DNA from: Leucophora obtusa
Lineage: Eukaryota > Arthropoda > Insecta > Diptera > Anthomyiidae
Assembly: GCA_949987735.1 (NCBI GenBank)
Contig: OX465298.1
Span: forward strand, 93,595,246 to 93,659,245
Direction of reading: 5' to 3'
Length of the DNA stretch: 64,000 nucleotides
Numbering within the stretch: the stretch's first letter is position 1; each line of letters starts with the position of its first letter. A program made the translations under genes and the position numbers. Under the pieces are notes generated by a model. The model worked only from the letters and a program-made list of their open reading frames with translations, did no database searches and was not told where the DNA came from. Positions 42,914 to 54,045 of this stretch are shown here, piece by piece.

Positions 42914-45900
42914 CCCGAGTAAAAAAAAATTATATATAATCATATGTGGCATATATTACAATATATAATTAGACATGTCGTTATGTATATCCATATATAA
43001 TTATATATGACGTCTTTTTCCAAAATTATTCTTTATATTATGCCATATATAATTTCATCTAATCACATATCGGCCTTTATAATATTAGATATGGTATATA
43101 TATTGCATAGCATGGCTTATCTTATTGCATATATAGTTATATATAGAGCTATATCTTAATATATATGGCGGCATTTTAGGAATCTATAATTATATATGGT
43201 ATCATTTAAACAATATATAACTATATATGGTACCTTTTAAACTATATATTATCATATATGGTGGCATTTAAACAATATGTGGTCATATATAGTACCTCAT
43301 GAACAAAATCTTTAATACAGTTGCAGATATGATAATATATGATTCAATATATAGTGCCATATATATTTTTATATGGTGTTATTTAAGTAATATATTACTA
43401 TATATGGTGCCATTTAAACCATATATTATCATATATGGTGCCATTTCAACAATATATGCTAATATATGGGACCTCATGAACAACATTTTTAATACAGTTC
43501 CAGATATAATAATATATGCTACTATATATAGTGCAATATATATTGATATATGGTATCATATGTATTGACATTTAAACCATACATTATGATATATGATGCC
43601 ATTTCAACAATATATGGTCATATAAAATATATAAATATAGTTTCATCCGAAGAATGGCCGGATATATTTTTATCAATTGTTTATCAATTTTTATCTAATT
43701 GTATCAGTTTAGATCTGACCTGATTAAATTATGTGTTAATCAGATGAAATTGTATCCGATTTTTGACTTGATACAATTTTATCGGTTTATATTTAATGGT
43801 GTCAGGTTTGATCGTAATTGGTTCAATTTTATATAAATAAAATATAATTGTATCCGACATTTACCTTATACAATTGTATTAAAGTTTTAAACTGATATCA
43901 GGTCAAAATTGGGATATAACTATATAATTTTGTATACAAATATATCTATTTGGACCTAAACTGATACCATATGATATAAACCAATAAAATTGTATCAGGT
44001 CAAAAATCTGATACAATTTTATCTGATTAACACATAATTTAATCAGGTCAGATCTAAACTGATGCAATTAGATAAAAACTGATAAACAACTGATACAATT
44101 TTATCGGGCCATTTTTCGGACCAAATGGTACATGGATGACTCTAAGTTGTATATTACCATATAAAGATCAATATTGTTTTTTTTAATAGGGAACATACCA
44201 TATATGGTGCCATTTAAACAATATATTGTCATATATGTATGGTGACATTTAAACAATATATGGCCGTATATGGTAAATCATCAGCAACTACAATATTAAC
44301 TGTATTTCAGAAGCTATTAATTGTATTTCAGAAATTTTAAATGTATTTCAGAAATTATGGAGTGTATTTTAGAAATTTTTTAATTGTATTTCAGAAATAA
44401 TTAAATCTATTTCAGAACTTGTTGATTGTTTATCATAGTTAATAGAGAAAAATTTCTAAATTACATTTCATAATTTCTGAAATACAATTGATAATTTCTG
44501 AAATACAGTTGTGAATTTCGAAAATACAATTAATAATTTCTGAAATACAATTCATAGAACTGAAATTCAATTGACTAGTTCTGAAATTCAATTCATAATT
44601 CTGAAAAATAATTGATAAGTTCTGAAATACAATTGATAAAACTAAAATTCAATTGATTATTTCTGAAATACAATTGATACATCTTAAAAACAAATGATAC
44701 AATTGGAAATGGTGTAGAGCGTTAAAAAGATGTAAATAAAATTATTTTTTTTAAAAAATTCAATTTGATAAAAAAAATATAATTTTATAAAAACATTTAT
44801 AGAAAATAAAATTATAATTTTATAAACAAATTCTTTTTATAAAAAAAAATGCATAGCCGTAAACGGTATCGAACTCGAGACCTTCTGAGTTTAAACCTTA
44901 TTTTAACAAAATATTGTAATTTTTATAAAATCAATGCTCTGCCAGTGTATTATTTTTTGAACTGCCCGAGTAAAAACAGTTACATATAGTCGTATAAAAT
45001 GCGATTAAATTATATTTGTATAAATATGCTGTTTCATCCGAAAAATGGCCCGATGTAATTGTATTAGTTGTTTATCAGTTTTTATCTAATTGTATTAGTT
45101 TAGATCTCAACTAATAAAATTATACATTATTCAGATGAAATTATATCCCATTTTTGACCTGATACAATTTTAGCGGTTTATATCTAATGGTATCTGTTTA
45201 GATCGATGTTGGTACAATTTTATATAAATAAAATATATTTGTATACGACATTTGCCTTATATAATTGTATCAAAGTTTTAAAGCAGATCTAATTGCATCA
45301 GGTCAAAATTCAGATAAACCTATATAAGTTTGTATAGTAATGTATCAATTTGGATCTAAACTAATACCATGCGACATAAACCCATAAAATTGTATCAGGT
45401 CAAAAATCAGATAAAATTTCATATGCTTAATATATAATCTAATCAGTTAAGATCTAAACTGATACAATTAGATAAAAAGTGATAACCAACTGACACAATT
45501 ATATCGGGCCATTTTTCGGATGAAATGGTATATGGATCACATTAAGTTATATATTACCATATAAAGCTCCATATTAATTTTTTTTAATAGGGTGTTGTCA
45601 ATATCTGTCTGGGATCTTATTTAATCCCAAATAAATGGAGATCTTACGTAGTACCCAAATATAATGCGGGATCTAATTTTATCTGTCATTTTTCTGTGAA
45701 TCCCCAAATATATTGCTGTTTCTAATTCGAACTGCCATTTTAATACCGAAATGATTTAATTCGATCTGCAATTTATCGGAAAAGTTAAGATCTTATGCAA
45801 TCCCGAAATATATTACTGGATCTAATTTGGTCTGTCATTTTTTGGATAAATTTAGATCTTACTTAATCCCCAAATATATTGCTGGATCTAATTCGATCTG

Positions 45901-46470
45901 CCATTTTTCGGATCAAATTAGATCTAAGTTTATCCACAAATATATTGCTGGATCTAATTCGATCTGCCATTTTTCGGATCAATTTAGATCTAAGTTTATC
46001 CCCAAATATATTGCTGGATCTAATTCGATCTGTCACTTTTTCGCATCAAATTAGATCTAAGTTTATCCACAAATATATTGCTAGATCTAATTTGATCTGC
46101 CAAAATTGAGATCAAATTAGATCTAAGTTTATCCACAAATATATGGCTCTATCTAATTCGATCCGCCATTTTTCGGATCAAATTAGATATAAGTTTATCC
46201 ACAAATATATAACTAGATCTAATTCGATCCGCCATTTTTCGGATCAAATTAGATCTAGGTTTATCCCCAAAGATATCATTGGACCTCCCAATTTTGAAAT
46301 ATAACTTGATCTTAGTTTATCCCCATATATACAATGGGATCTAATACGATATGATTGGATACACCCAATTTTGAGATCTAATTGGATCAGCTATATATTA
46401 CAGCAGATCTTAAACAATATCAATTTGGATATGATGAGATATTGAGCGAGATCAATTTTTTTTACTCGGG
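42914..46470. mobile_element. Giant CCCGAGTAAAAA element, copy 3 (3.6 kb)
   Basis: Starts CCCGAGTAAAAAAAAATTAT and ends TTTTTTTACTCGGG, with TA on both sides (42912-42913, 46471-46472). The order of internal zones is as in copies 2 and 4, plus a zone of TATCTAATTGTATCAGTTT inverted repeats (43630-44170). The tRNA-like module is at 44852-44905 and the 66-bp satellite at about 45830-46260. A related element is inserted at 44965-45593. Confidence 0.88.
44965..45593. mobile_element. Insertion with CCCGAGTAAAAA left end inside copy 3
   Basis: Copies 2 and 4 continue from TTTTTTTGAAC-type sequence straight to GTTGTCAATATCTG, whereas copy 3 has about 630 bp starting CCCGAGTAAAAACAGTTACA. The insert is rich in GATACAATTTTAT / ATCTAAACTGATACAATTAG motifs and ends TTTAATAGGGT. 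Its right terminus does not match the left well, so it may be a partial relative. Confidence 0.6.
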
Positions 46471-46472
46471 TA

Positions 46473-47051
46473 TCAAATATGCCATATCTGATCATATATG
46501 GCAGATCTGGACCATATATGATCAGATATGGCAATCACTTCTATTTACCTCTAAACAGATCAAATCTAATATTTTCTAAACGGGTATTTATTTTTTAATT
46601 TTTCTAACTAACATTTTTTTTTAGCTATTTCTAGCGATTTTTTTTATTGAAAAAAGGTGGAAACTGTTTTTTATTATCAAAAAATGTGTTCCCACAAGTC
46701 CAGAGTTGTAAAAATGTGTATCAGATTTTGTATTTTGTTTACAAGATTTTTTTTTTGGCAAGAGAAAAAATATTGATAATAAAAATATTGACGCAAAAAA
46801 CGCAAAATTAAATAAATTAAAATAAAAAATAAGATGAACTAATGCAAAACCAATTGAATTGGCGAAAAATTATGGCAAAACAAATACCACCAAATTCTTG
46901 TTTTGCTTTCCTTTTTCTCAACGTCTAAAAATTTGAAGGGCCAATTGTTGCGTAATTTAAATTAATCGCGACGACTTTGATTGTCGTTAGTCGATAGCCG
47001 ACCAAGTTGTGATTAATTGCTAAATATGGAAGAATAAATTTGTGAGCATAC
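46473..47051. other. Intron-like DNA downstream of the RPUSD2-like exon
   Basis: About 46473-46560 carries GCCATATCTGATCATATATG-type palindromic motifs. The remainder is AT-rich. It follows the donor of the RPUSD2-like exon (minus strand) and would be intron if the gene continues to lower coordinates. I found no next exon. Confidence 0.4.
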
Positions 47052-47425
47052 CTGTGGACAATATTTGCTAGTAAATCGTTATGCTTCAAACGATAATCAA
47101 CTGGTACTTTATCATAATTTACAGTTAAAGTGCCTGATTTAATACAACGTTCATACTCTTCGGCTGGATGTGCTCTGAATTCACGAGCAAAAACATCTAA
47201 AATTTTTTCACCAACCCAACGTCCTTTGGTAAAAGTAGTAAATGTAAAATAGTAAGGATATACCTTTCTCAAACCTTAAAAAATAATTGTTAAAAAAATA
47301 TATTAAATAGTATTTAAAGTTATTGAAATGTACTGACCATTTTCAATGTAATAAGAAGTTTCATGATATCGCTCATCTGTAAATCCGGGTCTTTTTGCCT
47401 TTAAAGCCTTAGTTTCTAGTTTTGC
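47052..47425 (-). CDS. RPUSD2-like pseudouridine synthase, two exons (partial)
   Basis: Minus strand. Exon 47425-47338 reads KALKAKRPGFTDERYHETSY; the intron has GTCAGT and TTTAAG; exon 47274-47052 reads LRKVYPYYFTFTTFTKGRWV, VFAREFRAHPAEEYE, SGTLTVNYDKVPVDYRLKHN and DLLANIVHR, then a donor AG|GTATGC. A Gly codon is split across the first junction and the frame is open. This is the N-terminal S4-like, RNA-binding region of RPUSD2/RluA-type enzymes, which isomerise uridine in RNA; the catalytic domain (RLD motif) is not here. The upstream exon (acceptor TTTTCAG) and downstream exons were not found. No lesion is visible, so it may be a real gene with very long introns or a fragment. Confidence 0.75.
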
Positions 47426-47996
47426 CTGAAAATTGTAAACAAAGATAAAAATTACATGCTTTGTGGAAAATTATGAAAAAAAGTAGCTGTATCTACCAGA
47501 TCTTTCCCGGGATCCAGTTTTTTCCTTAAACACTAAAAAATAATAATCAGCGCAAGGAACTTCATGTAACTACATGCATTTGCAACAAAATGGCAGCGAT
47601 TTTTTTAATTCATATTTTTGCATATTTCGCTATAAATTCGTATTTTTATTACATTACATTTTTACACATTACATTTTCGCATGTTTTGTTACATATTTGG
47701 ACACTTAGTGCATATTTCTTGCATATTTTGCTAAAACTTCATATTTGAAAGCAATTCTTGATATTTCACTAAAACTGAGTTTTTGCAAAATTCATGAGTA
47801 TTTTTTTGATTTATTTTTATTACGAAGATTTATTTTTATCACAAAAATGCAATTACTAGCTTTACGACGATGATAAACAGACATTTAATCTACTTTTTAA
47901 GAGAAAAAATTGAATCATTTTTTTTTATAAAATTGAAAATTCTGACACCAGCCGAGCTACGAAGGACTTAATGCAATTTATGCTTAAATCACGATT
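47426..47996. other. AT-rich DNA with CATATTT motifs, no exon found
   Basis: About 47600-47780 has recurring GCATATTTCGC, TACATTTTTACACATTACAT and TTGCATATTTTGCT motifs, a degenerate short repeat. No upstream exon of the RPUSD2-like gene was identified. Confidence 0.4.
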
Positions 47997-48950
47997 TTTT
48001 TTTTTAATTCATTTTATTTACAATCTACTTTATACAATATTTAGTAAATTTGATAAATCACAGGCTACTTAACATATGTTATTAAACTTCAGCAAGCTTA
48101 ATAAACTTATCTTACATATTTTTATTTACATTTAAATTTTGTTTTAAAAGATATATGTACATTATTTACATTTTTAAAAGCTAGGTTTATTTTCTGTACG
48201 GGAGATCTAACATATGAAACCTTTTCAGTCGTCTTATTTCGTCCGTTTCATCTAACAACGTAATGGCTAAAATATTACTATGGTTGCTAATTCGATTTAT
48301 TTATCTAGAATTGAATCGTTTTATTTCATCTTTTATAAAAGGAATTCTAAGATCTTGATGAATTTGTTTGTTGGTTACAAACCATGGAGCATTGGCTGTA
48401 CATCTTAAAGTTTTAGACTGAAACCTTTGCAAAATCTCGACGTTGGAATTACTTGTTGTTCCCCATAATTGCATACCATATGTCCACACTGGTTTTAAAA
48501 TAGACTTGTATAACTTTACTTTATTTTCCAGACTAAGCTGAGACTTTGGCCTAACAGCCAGTACATCTTTTTAGTTTTAATATTTAGATGTTCTCTCTTT
48601 GCTTTAACTTGCTGCTTCCATGTTAGTCGTTTATCAAGATGCATTCCTAGATATTTCACAGAATTTCTGTTTGGTATTTCAGAACCGTTAACTTGTAATC
48701 AGGGACAATCACCTCTTCTTAATGCAAATGTGACGTTGTTCGATTTTTCAATATTAATACTGATCTTCCATTTTGTTAGCCACAGTTGTAGATGATTTAA
48801 TTCTCTTTGTACCAAAGAAGATGCTTCGACTGCTGATTCACTCGAAGCAATTATTGCAGTATCATCAGCATAGGTGGCTATAGTAACATTATCACTTATA
48901 GGCATGTCTGAGGTGTATATTAAAGGGCTGAACGATTCATCTTAAATGAG
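47997..48950 (-). pseudogene. Jockey-clade LINE, 5'-truncated 3' end
   Basis: Minus strand. From about 48945: MPISDNVTIATYADDTAII (reverse-transcriptase YADD box), LQLWLTKWKISINIEKS, then after a stop and a frame change YGMQLWGTTSNSNVEILQRFQSK and NAPWFVTNKQIHQDL, the typical C-terminal part of fly Jockey elements. It ends near a T run at about 47997-48007, the poly-A tail. The endonuclease and most of the reverse transcriptase are missing. 48951-49203 next to it shows nothing identifiable. Confidence 0.85.
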
Positions 48951-49203
48951 ATTTCAAGACACATGATAGCCTACAAGCCATAACGAATTGTGTGGTTTTA
49001 CTTTTTATAACGATTGAATCACAAGTACAAACAACAAAAACAAACACCATGGCAAAAAGGCATATGGATAGTGAGACGAATCACATCATGAATCGTTTAG
49101 CGCGGATGACAACAGTACATTACCACATCATATTATTGTGAACTTAAGCAATCAACACAATATCAACACCATCGTTTTAGTGTTACTGAAAACTTATGTA
49201 TAA

Positions 49204-49828
49204 CAGTGTTGCCAGTTTGGGGGATTTATCCCCAAATTGGGAATTGTATCATCAATGGGGATAAAAACTTCCGTTTGTAGAACTGGTGATTTATTGGGGA
49301 TGATACGAAATTTTAGGGGATCATTTGGGGACAAAATATATTATTGCTTTTTCATATTTTTATGAATTTAAGAATTTAATCCTGATAATTTTTTTAAAGT
49401 TATTTAAATTTAATAAGAGTTATAAGAAGCTCTTCTTAAATTAAATATATACTTTACATGTTACTCAATTGTCAAAAGTTTAATCCATCTGCTGAAATGC
49501 TAAAACTTTTTAATGCAGTACCATGCACAACAAAATGTCTGAAGCTGATGAATCAGACAATTTTTATTCTTAAATATTTAAAATGAAAAATTTTAGTTCA
49601 AATTTTCTTTGCTGTTATTTAAATTTATTTGTTCTTTTTTATAATTTGTTGCAAGCACAAATTTATTGAGTCTGAGTTTACAACTTACCGCAAAAAATAA
49701 ACGAATATGGTATTTTCCACTATTTTTTCGAAAAAATAAACGAATTTTTCCAGAAAATAAAAGTTGGGGATTTTTTGGGATGGCAAATTGAAAATTGGGG
49801 ATAAGGTATGAAAAAACTGGCAACACTA
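49204..49828. mobile_element. hAT-like MITE, CAGTGTTGCCAGTTT ends
   Basis: The left end CAGTGTTGCCAGTTT and the reversed right end TAGTGTTGCCAGTTT match at 14 of 15. Flanks ATGTATAA and ATGTATGT agree at six of eight. Subterminal GGGGATTTATCCCC and TTGGGGAT motifs on both sides. The lysine/asparagine-rich open frame inside is not credible. Confidence 0.75.
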
Positions 49829-50289
49829 ATGTATGTAACCGAAATATGTATGTTGAAAGCTATCATGCTAATGACGGAATATTTTTATTTGTTATTCTCT
49901 TAGTTGAGAGGTTTGTTGTCTGTCATTCGTGTTATGTACGTATGAAAAGCCGATTATGATCGGCCACTGGTGGCTGTGGGTGACGACCACTGATATATAT
50001 ATAATGAAAAAATTAAAATAGACAAATGTCTACCCCCAAAAAATTCTTTAGTTGATCGTAATGAATATTTCAACTATTTAATATGTGAAAAACTCTAATG
50101 ATACCAAAAAAAAAAGCTCTAAAGCGACGAATACATTAAGGAACATTGAGTAGGGCTTTTAGCAAACTCTACTATGTATTGGTTTTATTATATTATTTAT
50201 TTTTAATTTTATTTTTCAATATTGTTTAATTATACCACCGATTTTTTTAAATGTTTTTTTTTTGGAATGAATTTGGTAAATTTTATTTT

Positions 50290-50490
50290 ATAGAATTTCG
50301 TTAGGTTATTTTAAGGTTATCGGTATTTTAAGTTATATCGTTAAATTATTTTAGGGTTAACGGTATTTTAATTTATTTCGTTAGGATATTTTAAGGTTAA
50401 CGGTATTTTAAGTTATTTCGTTAGTGGTATTTTAGGGTTAAAAATAGTTCGTTGAAAGGGTTTCGAATCGTTAACGGTATTTTACGGTTA
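50290..50490. repeat. Tandem GGTTAACGGTATTTTA repeat
   Basis: Three to four imperfect units of about 55-60 bp built on TTCGTTAGG-TATTTTAAGGTTAACGGTATTTTA. The array ends with GTGTTTGCCAACCA, like the termini of small hAT elements, but a left terminus was not found. The rest of 49829-51084 is AT-rich; the lysine-rich frame at 50598 comes from AAATCGCCAAAATT-type repeats. Confidence 0.6.
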
Positions 50491-50863
50491 GTGTTTGCCA
50501 ACCAAGTTAAAAATTTTAAAAATTGCCAAAATTAAAAAAATCGTTTAAATTTAAAAATTGTCAAAATTTGAAAAAATTGTAAAAAACCGCCAAAATTTTG
50601 AAAATAACAAAATTTAGAAAACAAAAACAAAAATCGGCAAAATTAAAGAAATCGTGTAAAATTAGAAAAAAATCATCAAAATTAAAAAAATCATCGACAT
50701 TAAAAAAATCGCCAAAAAGCTTTATGAAGAACAATTTGAAAGTCGAACAAAAAAAAAAATCCTGTCAACAGAGTAGGTCTATGTCGCTTTGTTTGACAAA
50801 ACAAGTACACAGATAATATTTTGCAACAACCAATGAAATTAAAATATATGTATGTATAAAACT

Positions 50864-50927
50864 TAAAAATCTCTGCATTATAATTGTTTATATTAAAAAC
50901 AATTACAACGCAGAGATTTTTAACTTT
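50864..50927. repeat. Near-perfect 26-bp hairpin
   Basis: TTAAAAATCTCTGC...TAATTGTTT and AAACAATTA...GCAGAGATTTTTAA form a stem of about 26 bp with two mismatches and a 7-base AT loop. It could be a tiny MITE or a foldable transcript; the size is near that of a pre-miRNA, but nothing else supports that. Confidence 0.55.
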
Positions 50928-51084
50928 CTTGTATTTAATAAGAATTAATATAAATTATTTTGTTTTTGTTTTTATAATTTATTATGCATTAACATTATTA
51001 ATTTCTTTTTTAACTAACTTTTTTTATATAATAATATAAAAATTGTAAAACAAACATTGAATTGAAAATAAAGAACAACTAACT

Positions 51085-52204
51085 ACTAACTTTTTTATCT
51101 TAGTGTACCTTTATACTTTTTCGTTTTATAAAACGTACATATTATAACACACGATTTTAAAAATAGATAGTATGGAGTTGGTAAAAGCGACTTAAGTTTG
51201 TACAATAGACCTTTATGCCACACCCTGTCAAAAGCCTGTTTCACATCTAAAAAAACTCCATACATTTTTCTTTCCAGAGAGTCTGTGATAACTTTTACAA
51301 TTCTGTGACACTGTTCCGGGGTTCCATGTTTATGTCGAAAACCAAATTGATGATCTGGAATAATATTTCGTGTTTCCAAAATAGGTAACAATCTACTTGA
51401 AAATAATCTTTAAAAAATTTTTGAAAAAGTTGGCAACAAACTTAAATTTTCTGGCTTATTTGGTTTAGGGATCATTATAATCTCAGCGCATTTCCATTGA
51501 TATGGAAAGTAGGACAGTCTTAAAACAGAGTTATAAATGAGGGTTAAAAATATCACACTTTTCTTTGATAAAGATTTCGCAACTATTGTATCTATTTTAT
51601 CGTAACCAGGAGACTTTGTGTTATTTAGTTTGGAGATTTCAGTTTGTACCTCCCTTGGTGAGAACGATTTTATCGGTAAATCCATTTGGCATGGGGATTC
51701 TAAAAATTGCAGTACGTTACATTCATCGGTAGAATTTGTTGTTGGAAATAATTCAAACGTTTTCTCCAGATGTTCAGAAAATGAGTCGGCTTTATTTTTA
51801 TTATTTCTGCACCAATTTACATTTGGGCCTTTTATTGGAACATTTCTTTTCTTTTGCCTCTTTAAGTACTTTGTGGCCTTCCATAAACTGTACTCACTAT
51901 TATTTGTAGTGTCCAGATTTCTTAAAAAAATTGACAATTCGTCATTCTTCAATTCAGCTATTCGTTTTTTGAGGTAGTTTGAAGCATTATTAAAATTAGT
52001 TTTATCTCTTGAATTTCTACTGGATTGCCATATTCTTCTTAATCTTCTTTTATGTTGTATTAAATCTCTTATTTCAGCTGATATTAAGACTTTACTACCA
52101 TTTTGTGGTGATAACTGTGGAGTAGACATAAATGCGGTCTCATGGATAAGATTTGTAAAATTTTCAACTGCTAAATCAATATCATCACCAGATTTAATTG
52201 GAAT
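51085..52204 (-). pseudogene. Jockey-like LINE reverse transcriptase fragment
   Basis: Minus strand, one frame from about 52204 to 51095 with one stop near 51410. SAEIRDLIQHKRRLRRIW (linker), SPREVQTEISKLNNTKSPGYD, YFPYQWKCAEIIMIPKPNKP, then a small deletion in the box before PTFSKIF, then DHQFGFRHKHGTPEQ and VFLDVKQAFDRVWHKGL. It stops before the YADD box, so both catalytic-box regions downstream and the endonuclease are missing. The upstream side is cut at 52204 by the giant element. Confidence 0.85.
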
Positions 52205-53088
52205 CCCGAGTAAAAAAAACTATATATAATCATATATGGCATATATTTCAATATATAATTAGACATGTCGTTATGTATATCCATATATAATTATATATGA
52301 CGTCTTTTTCCAAAATTTTTCCTTATATTATGCCATATATAATTTCATCTAATTAGATATCGGCCTTTATAATATAAGATATAGTATATATGATTATATA
52401 TTATATAGCATGGCTGATCTTATTGCATATATAGTTGTATATAGAGCTATATCTTAATATATATGGTGGTATTTTAGCAATATATAATTATATATGGTAT
52501 CATTTAAACAATATATAACTATATATGGTGCCAGTTAAACTAGATATTATCATATATGGTGGCATTTAAACAATATATGGTCATATATGGTACCTCATGA
52601 ACAAAATTTTTAATACAGTTGCAGATATGATAATATATGCTACTATATATAGTGCCATATATATTTATATATGGTGTTATTTAAGCAATATATTAGCATA
52701 TGTGGTGCCATTTAAACCATATATTATTATATATGTTGCCATTTAAACAATGTATGGTCATATATGGTACCTCATGATCAAAATTTTTAATACAGTTCCA
52801 GATATGATAATATATGCTACTATATATAGTGCCATATATATTTATGTATGGTGTTATTTAAGCAATATATTACCATATATGGTGCCATTTAAACCATATA
52901 TTATCATATATGGTGCCATTTCAACAATATATGCTCATATATGGGACCTCATGAACAACATTTTCAATACAGTTCCAGATATGATAATATATGCTACTAT
53001 ATATAGTACCATATACTTTGATATATCGTATCATTTAAACAATCTATTTGCACCTAAACCAATAAAATTGTATCAGGTCAAAAATCAG

Positions 53089-54045
53089 ATCGTTGGCTTA
53101 GTCGGCAAACCTGTCAAGTCCGTTTTTTTTAATATTTCAGGAGAGACAAAAAACTGTCTAACTTTTTTGGGTTAACTTTTTTTAAATCTGTAAACGCAGT
53201 TTTCTTCTTTAGTTCATCTTGTTTAACCACGAAAAATCATAGAATTCCAAAATAAAAGTTTGCAGACTTATAGGCTCTTTTTGGACTTAGCAGATTTGCT
53301 CTATATAATTTTCTATTTTAAATGTGGACTTACCAGATTTTCTTTCAACTTTGTGGACTTAGCAGATTTTCTTTTTTTTTTTTTATTTTATTTTATTTTT
53401 ATTTATGTCAGCAGAATTCATGACAATCGCCTAATAAAATTTATAAATTAACAATGTTTTTCCTGAAAAAATTTATAAGTAATAGTTACCCAGCCAATAT
53501 TTTTCTGAGTGCTCAGAAATTATGACTCATAAAAGACTCTGAAAGACGAACATTTTCAGAGTGCTCAAATCTTACGAGTCATAAATGAAACATAATAGAC
53601 TCTTTTTTATAAGCGTATTCAAAATTTTTTCAATGCTCATAAATTACTCAAAAATTTGTCACAAATGACTCATAAATGGCTCAGAAAATTCAAAATTTTC
53701 CAGCAATGCTCATAATTTGGAGTCTTTTATGAGTCATAAAAGTGCGCTCAAAAGAGGCATCATCGGTGAAGAAAAACACCCTCATATATCTATGATTTCA
53801 AAAGGTCTAAGGGCTCTTTTATGAATCTTTTCGGACTCCAATTGTACACCGGGTACCTTAAAAGTTAAAATAACTAAATAATTATTTAGTTAATCTTTAA
53901 ATAAACAAAAGTCGCATTTAATTCTATTGAAGAAATTTGTTGAAACAAAATGTGTGTTGTTTTCAACTGGACTTAGCATGTTGTTTTCGATGTTTTGTTT
54001 GTTTTTTTGGACTTGACAGAATTGCTTACCACTGCATAACATGGT
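53089..54045. mobile_element. Insertion in copy 4 with TCAAGTCC ends
   Basis: Not present in copies 2 or 3. The left part has AACCTGTCAAGTCCG and the right has GGACTTGACAGAATTGC, inverted, each about 25 bp inside the insertion limits. Repeats of GGACTTAGCAGATTT (53280-53370). It contains the TA-flanked element at 53489-53853. No transposase. Confidence 0.55.
53489..53853. mobile_element. 365-bp TA-flanked CCCAGCC element, GACTCATAAA motifs
   Basis: Starts CCCAGCCAATATTTTTCTGA and ends AATTGTACACCGGG, with TA at 53487-53488 and 53854-53855. The termini match only over about five bases, but the interior is dense in GACTCATAAAAGACTCT, TCAGAGTGCTCA and CTCATAAA motifs in both orientations, as in related elements of this group. 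Confidence 0.6.

Noticed and set aside
45827..46109. Repeat protein with units such as IRSKFIHKYIAGSNSICHF.
   Set aside because: It is the 66-bp satellite read in frame (66 is divisible by three); the frame is open in two phases and on both strands in different copies.
45590..46470. CRISPR-like regular repeats.
   Set aside because: The units are contiguous 66-bp tandem repeats without unique spacers, in a eukaryotic transposon.
50598..50816. Lysine-rich 72-codon frame.
   Set aside because: Made of AAATCGCCAAAATT-type degenerate repeats; no domain and biased composition.
53089..53150. Reading frame with IVGLVGKPVKSVFFN, resembling a GTPase G1/P-loop (GxPNVGKSTFFN).
   Set aside because: The frame starts in giant-element repeat DNA and crosses into an insertion at about 53089; the P-loop core NVG is absent and no other G motif follows. 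Taken as coincidence.
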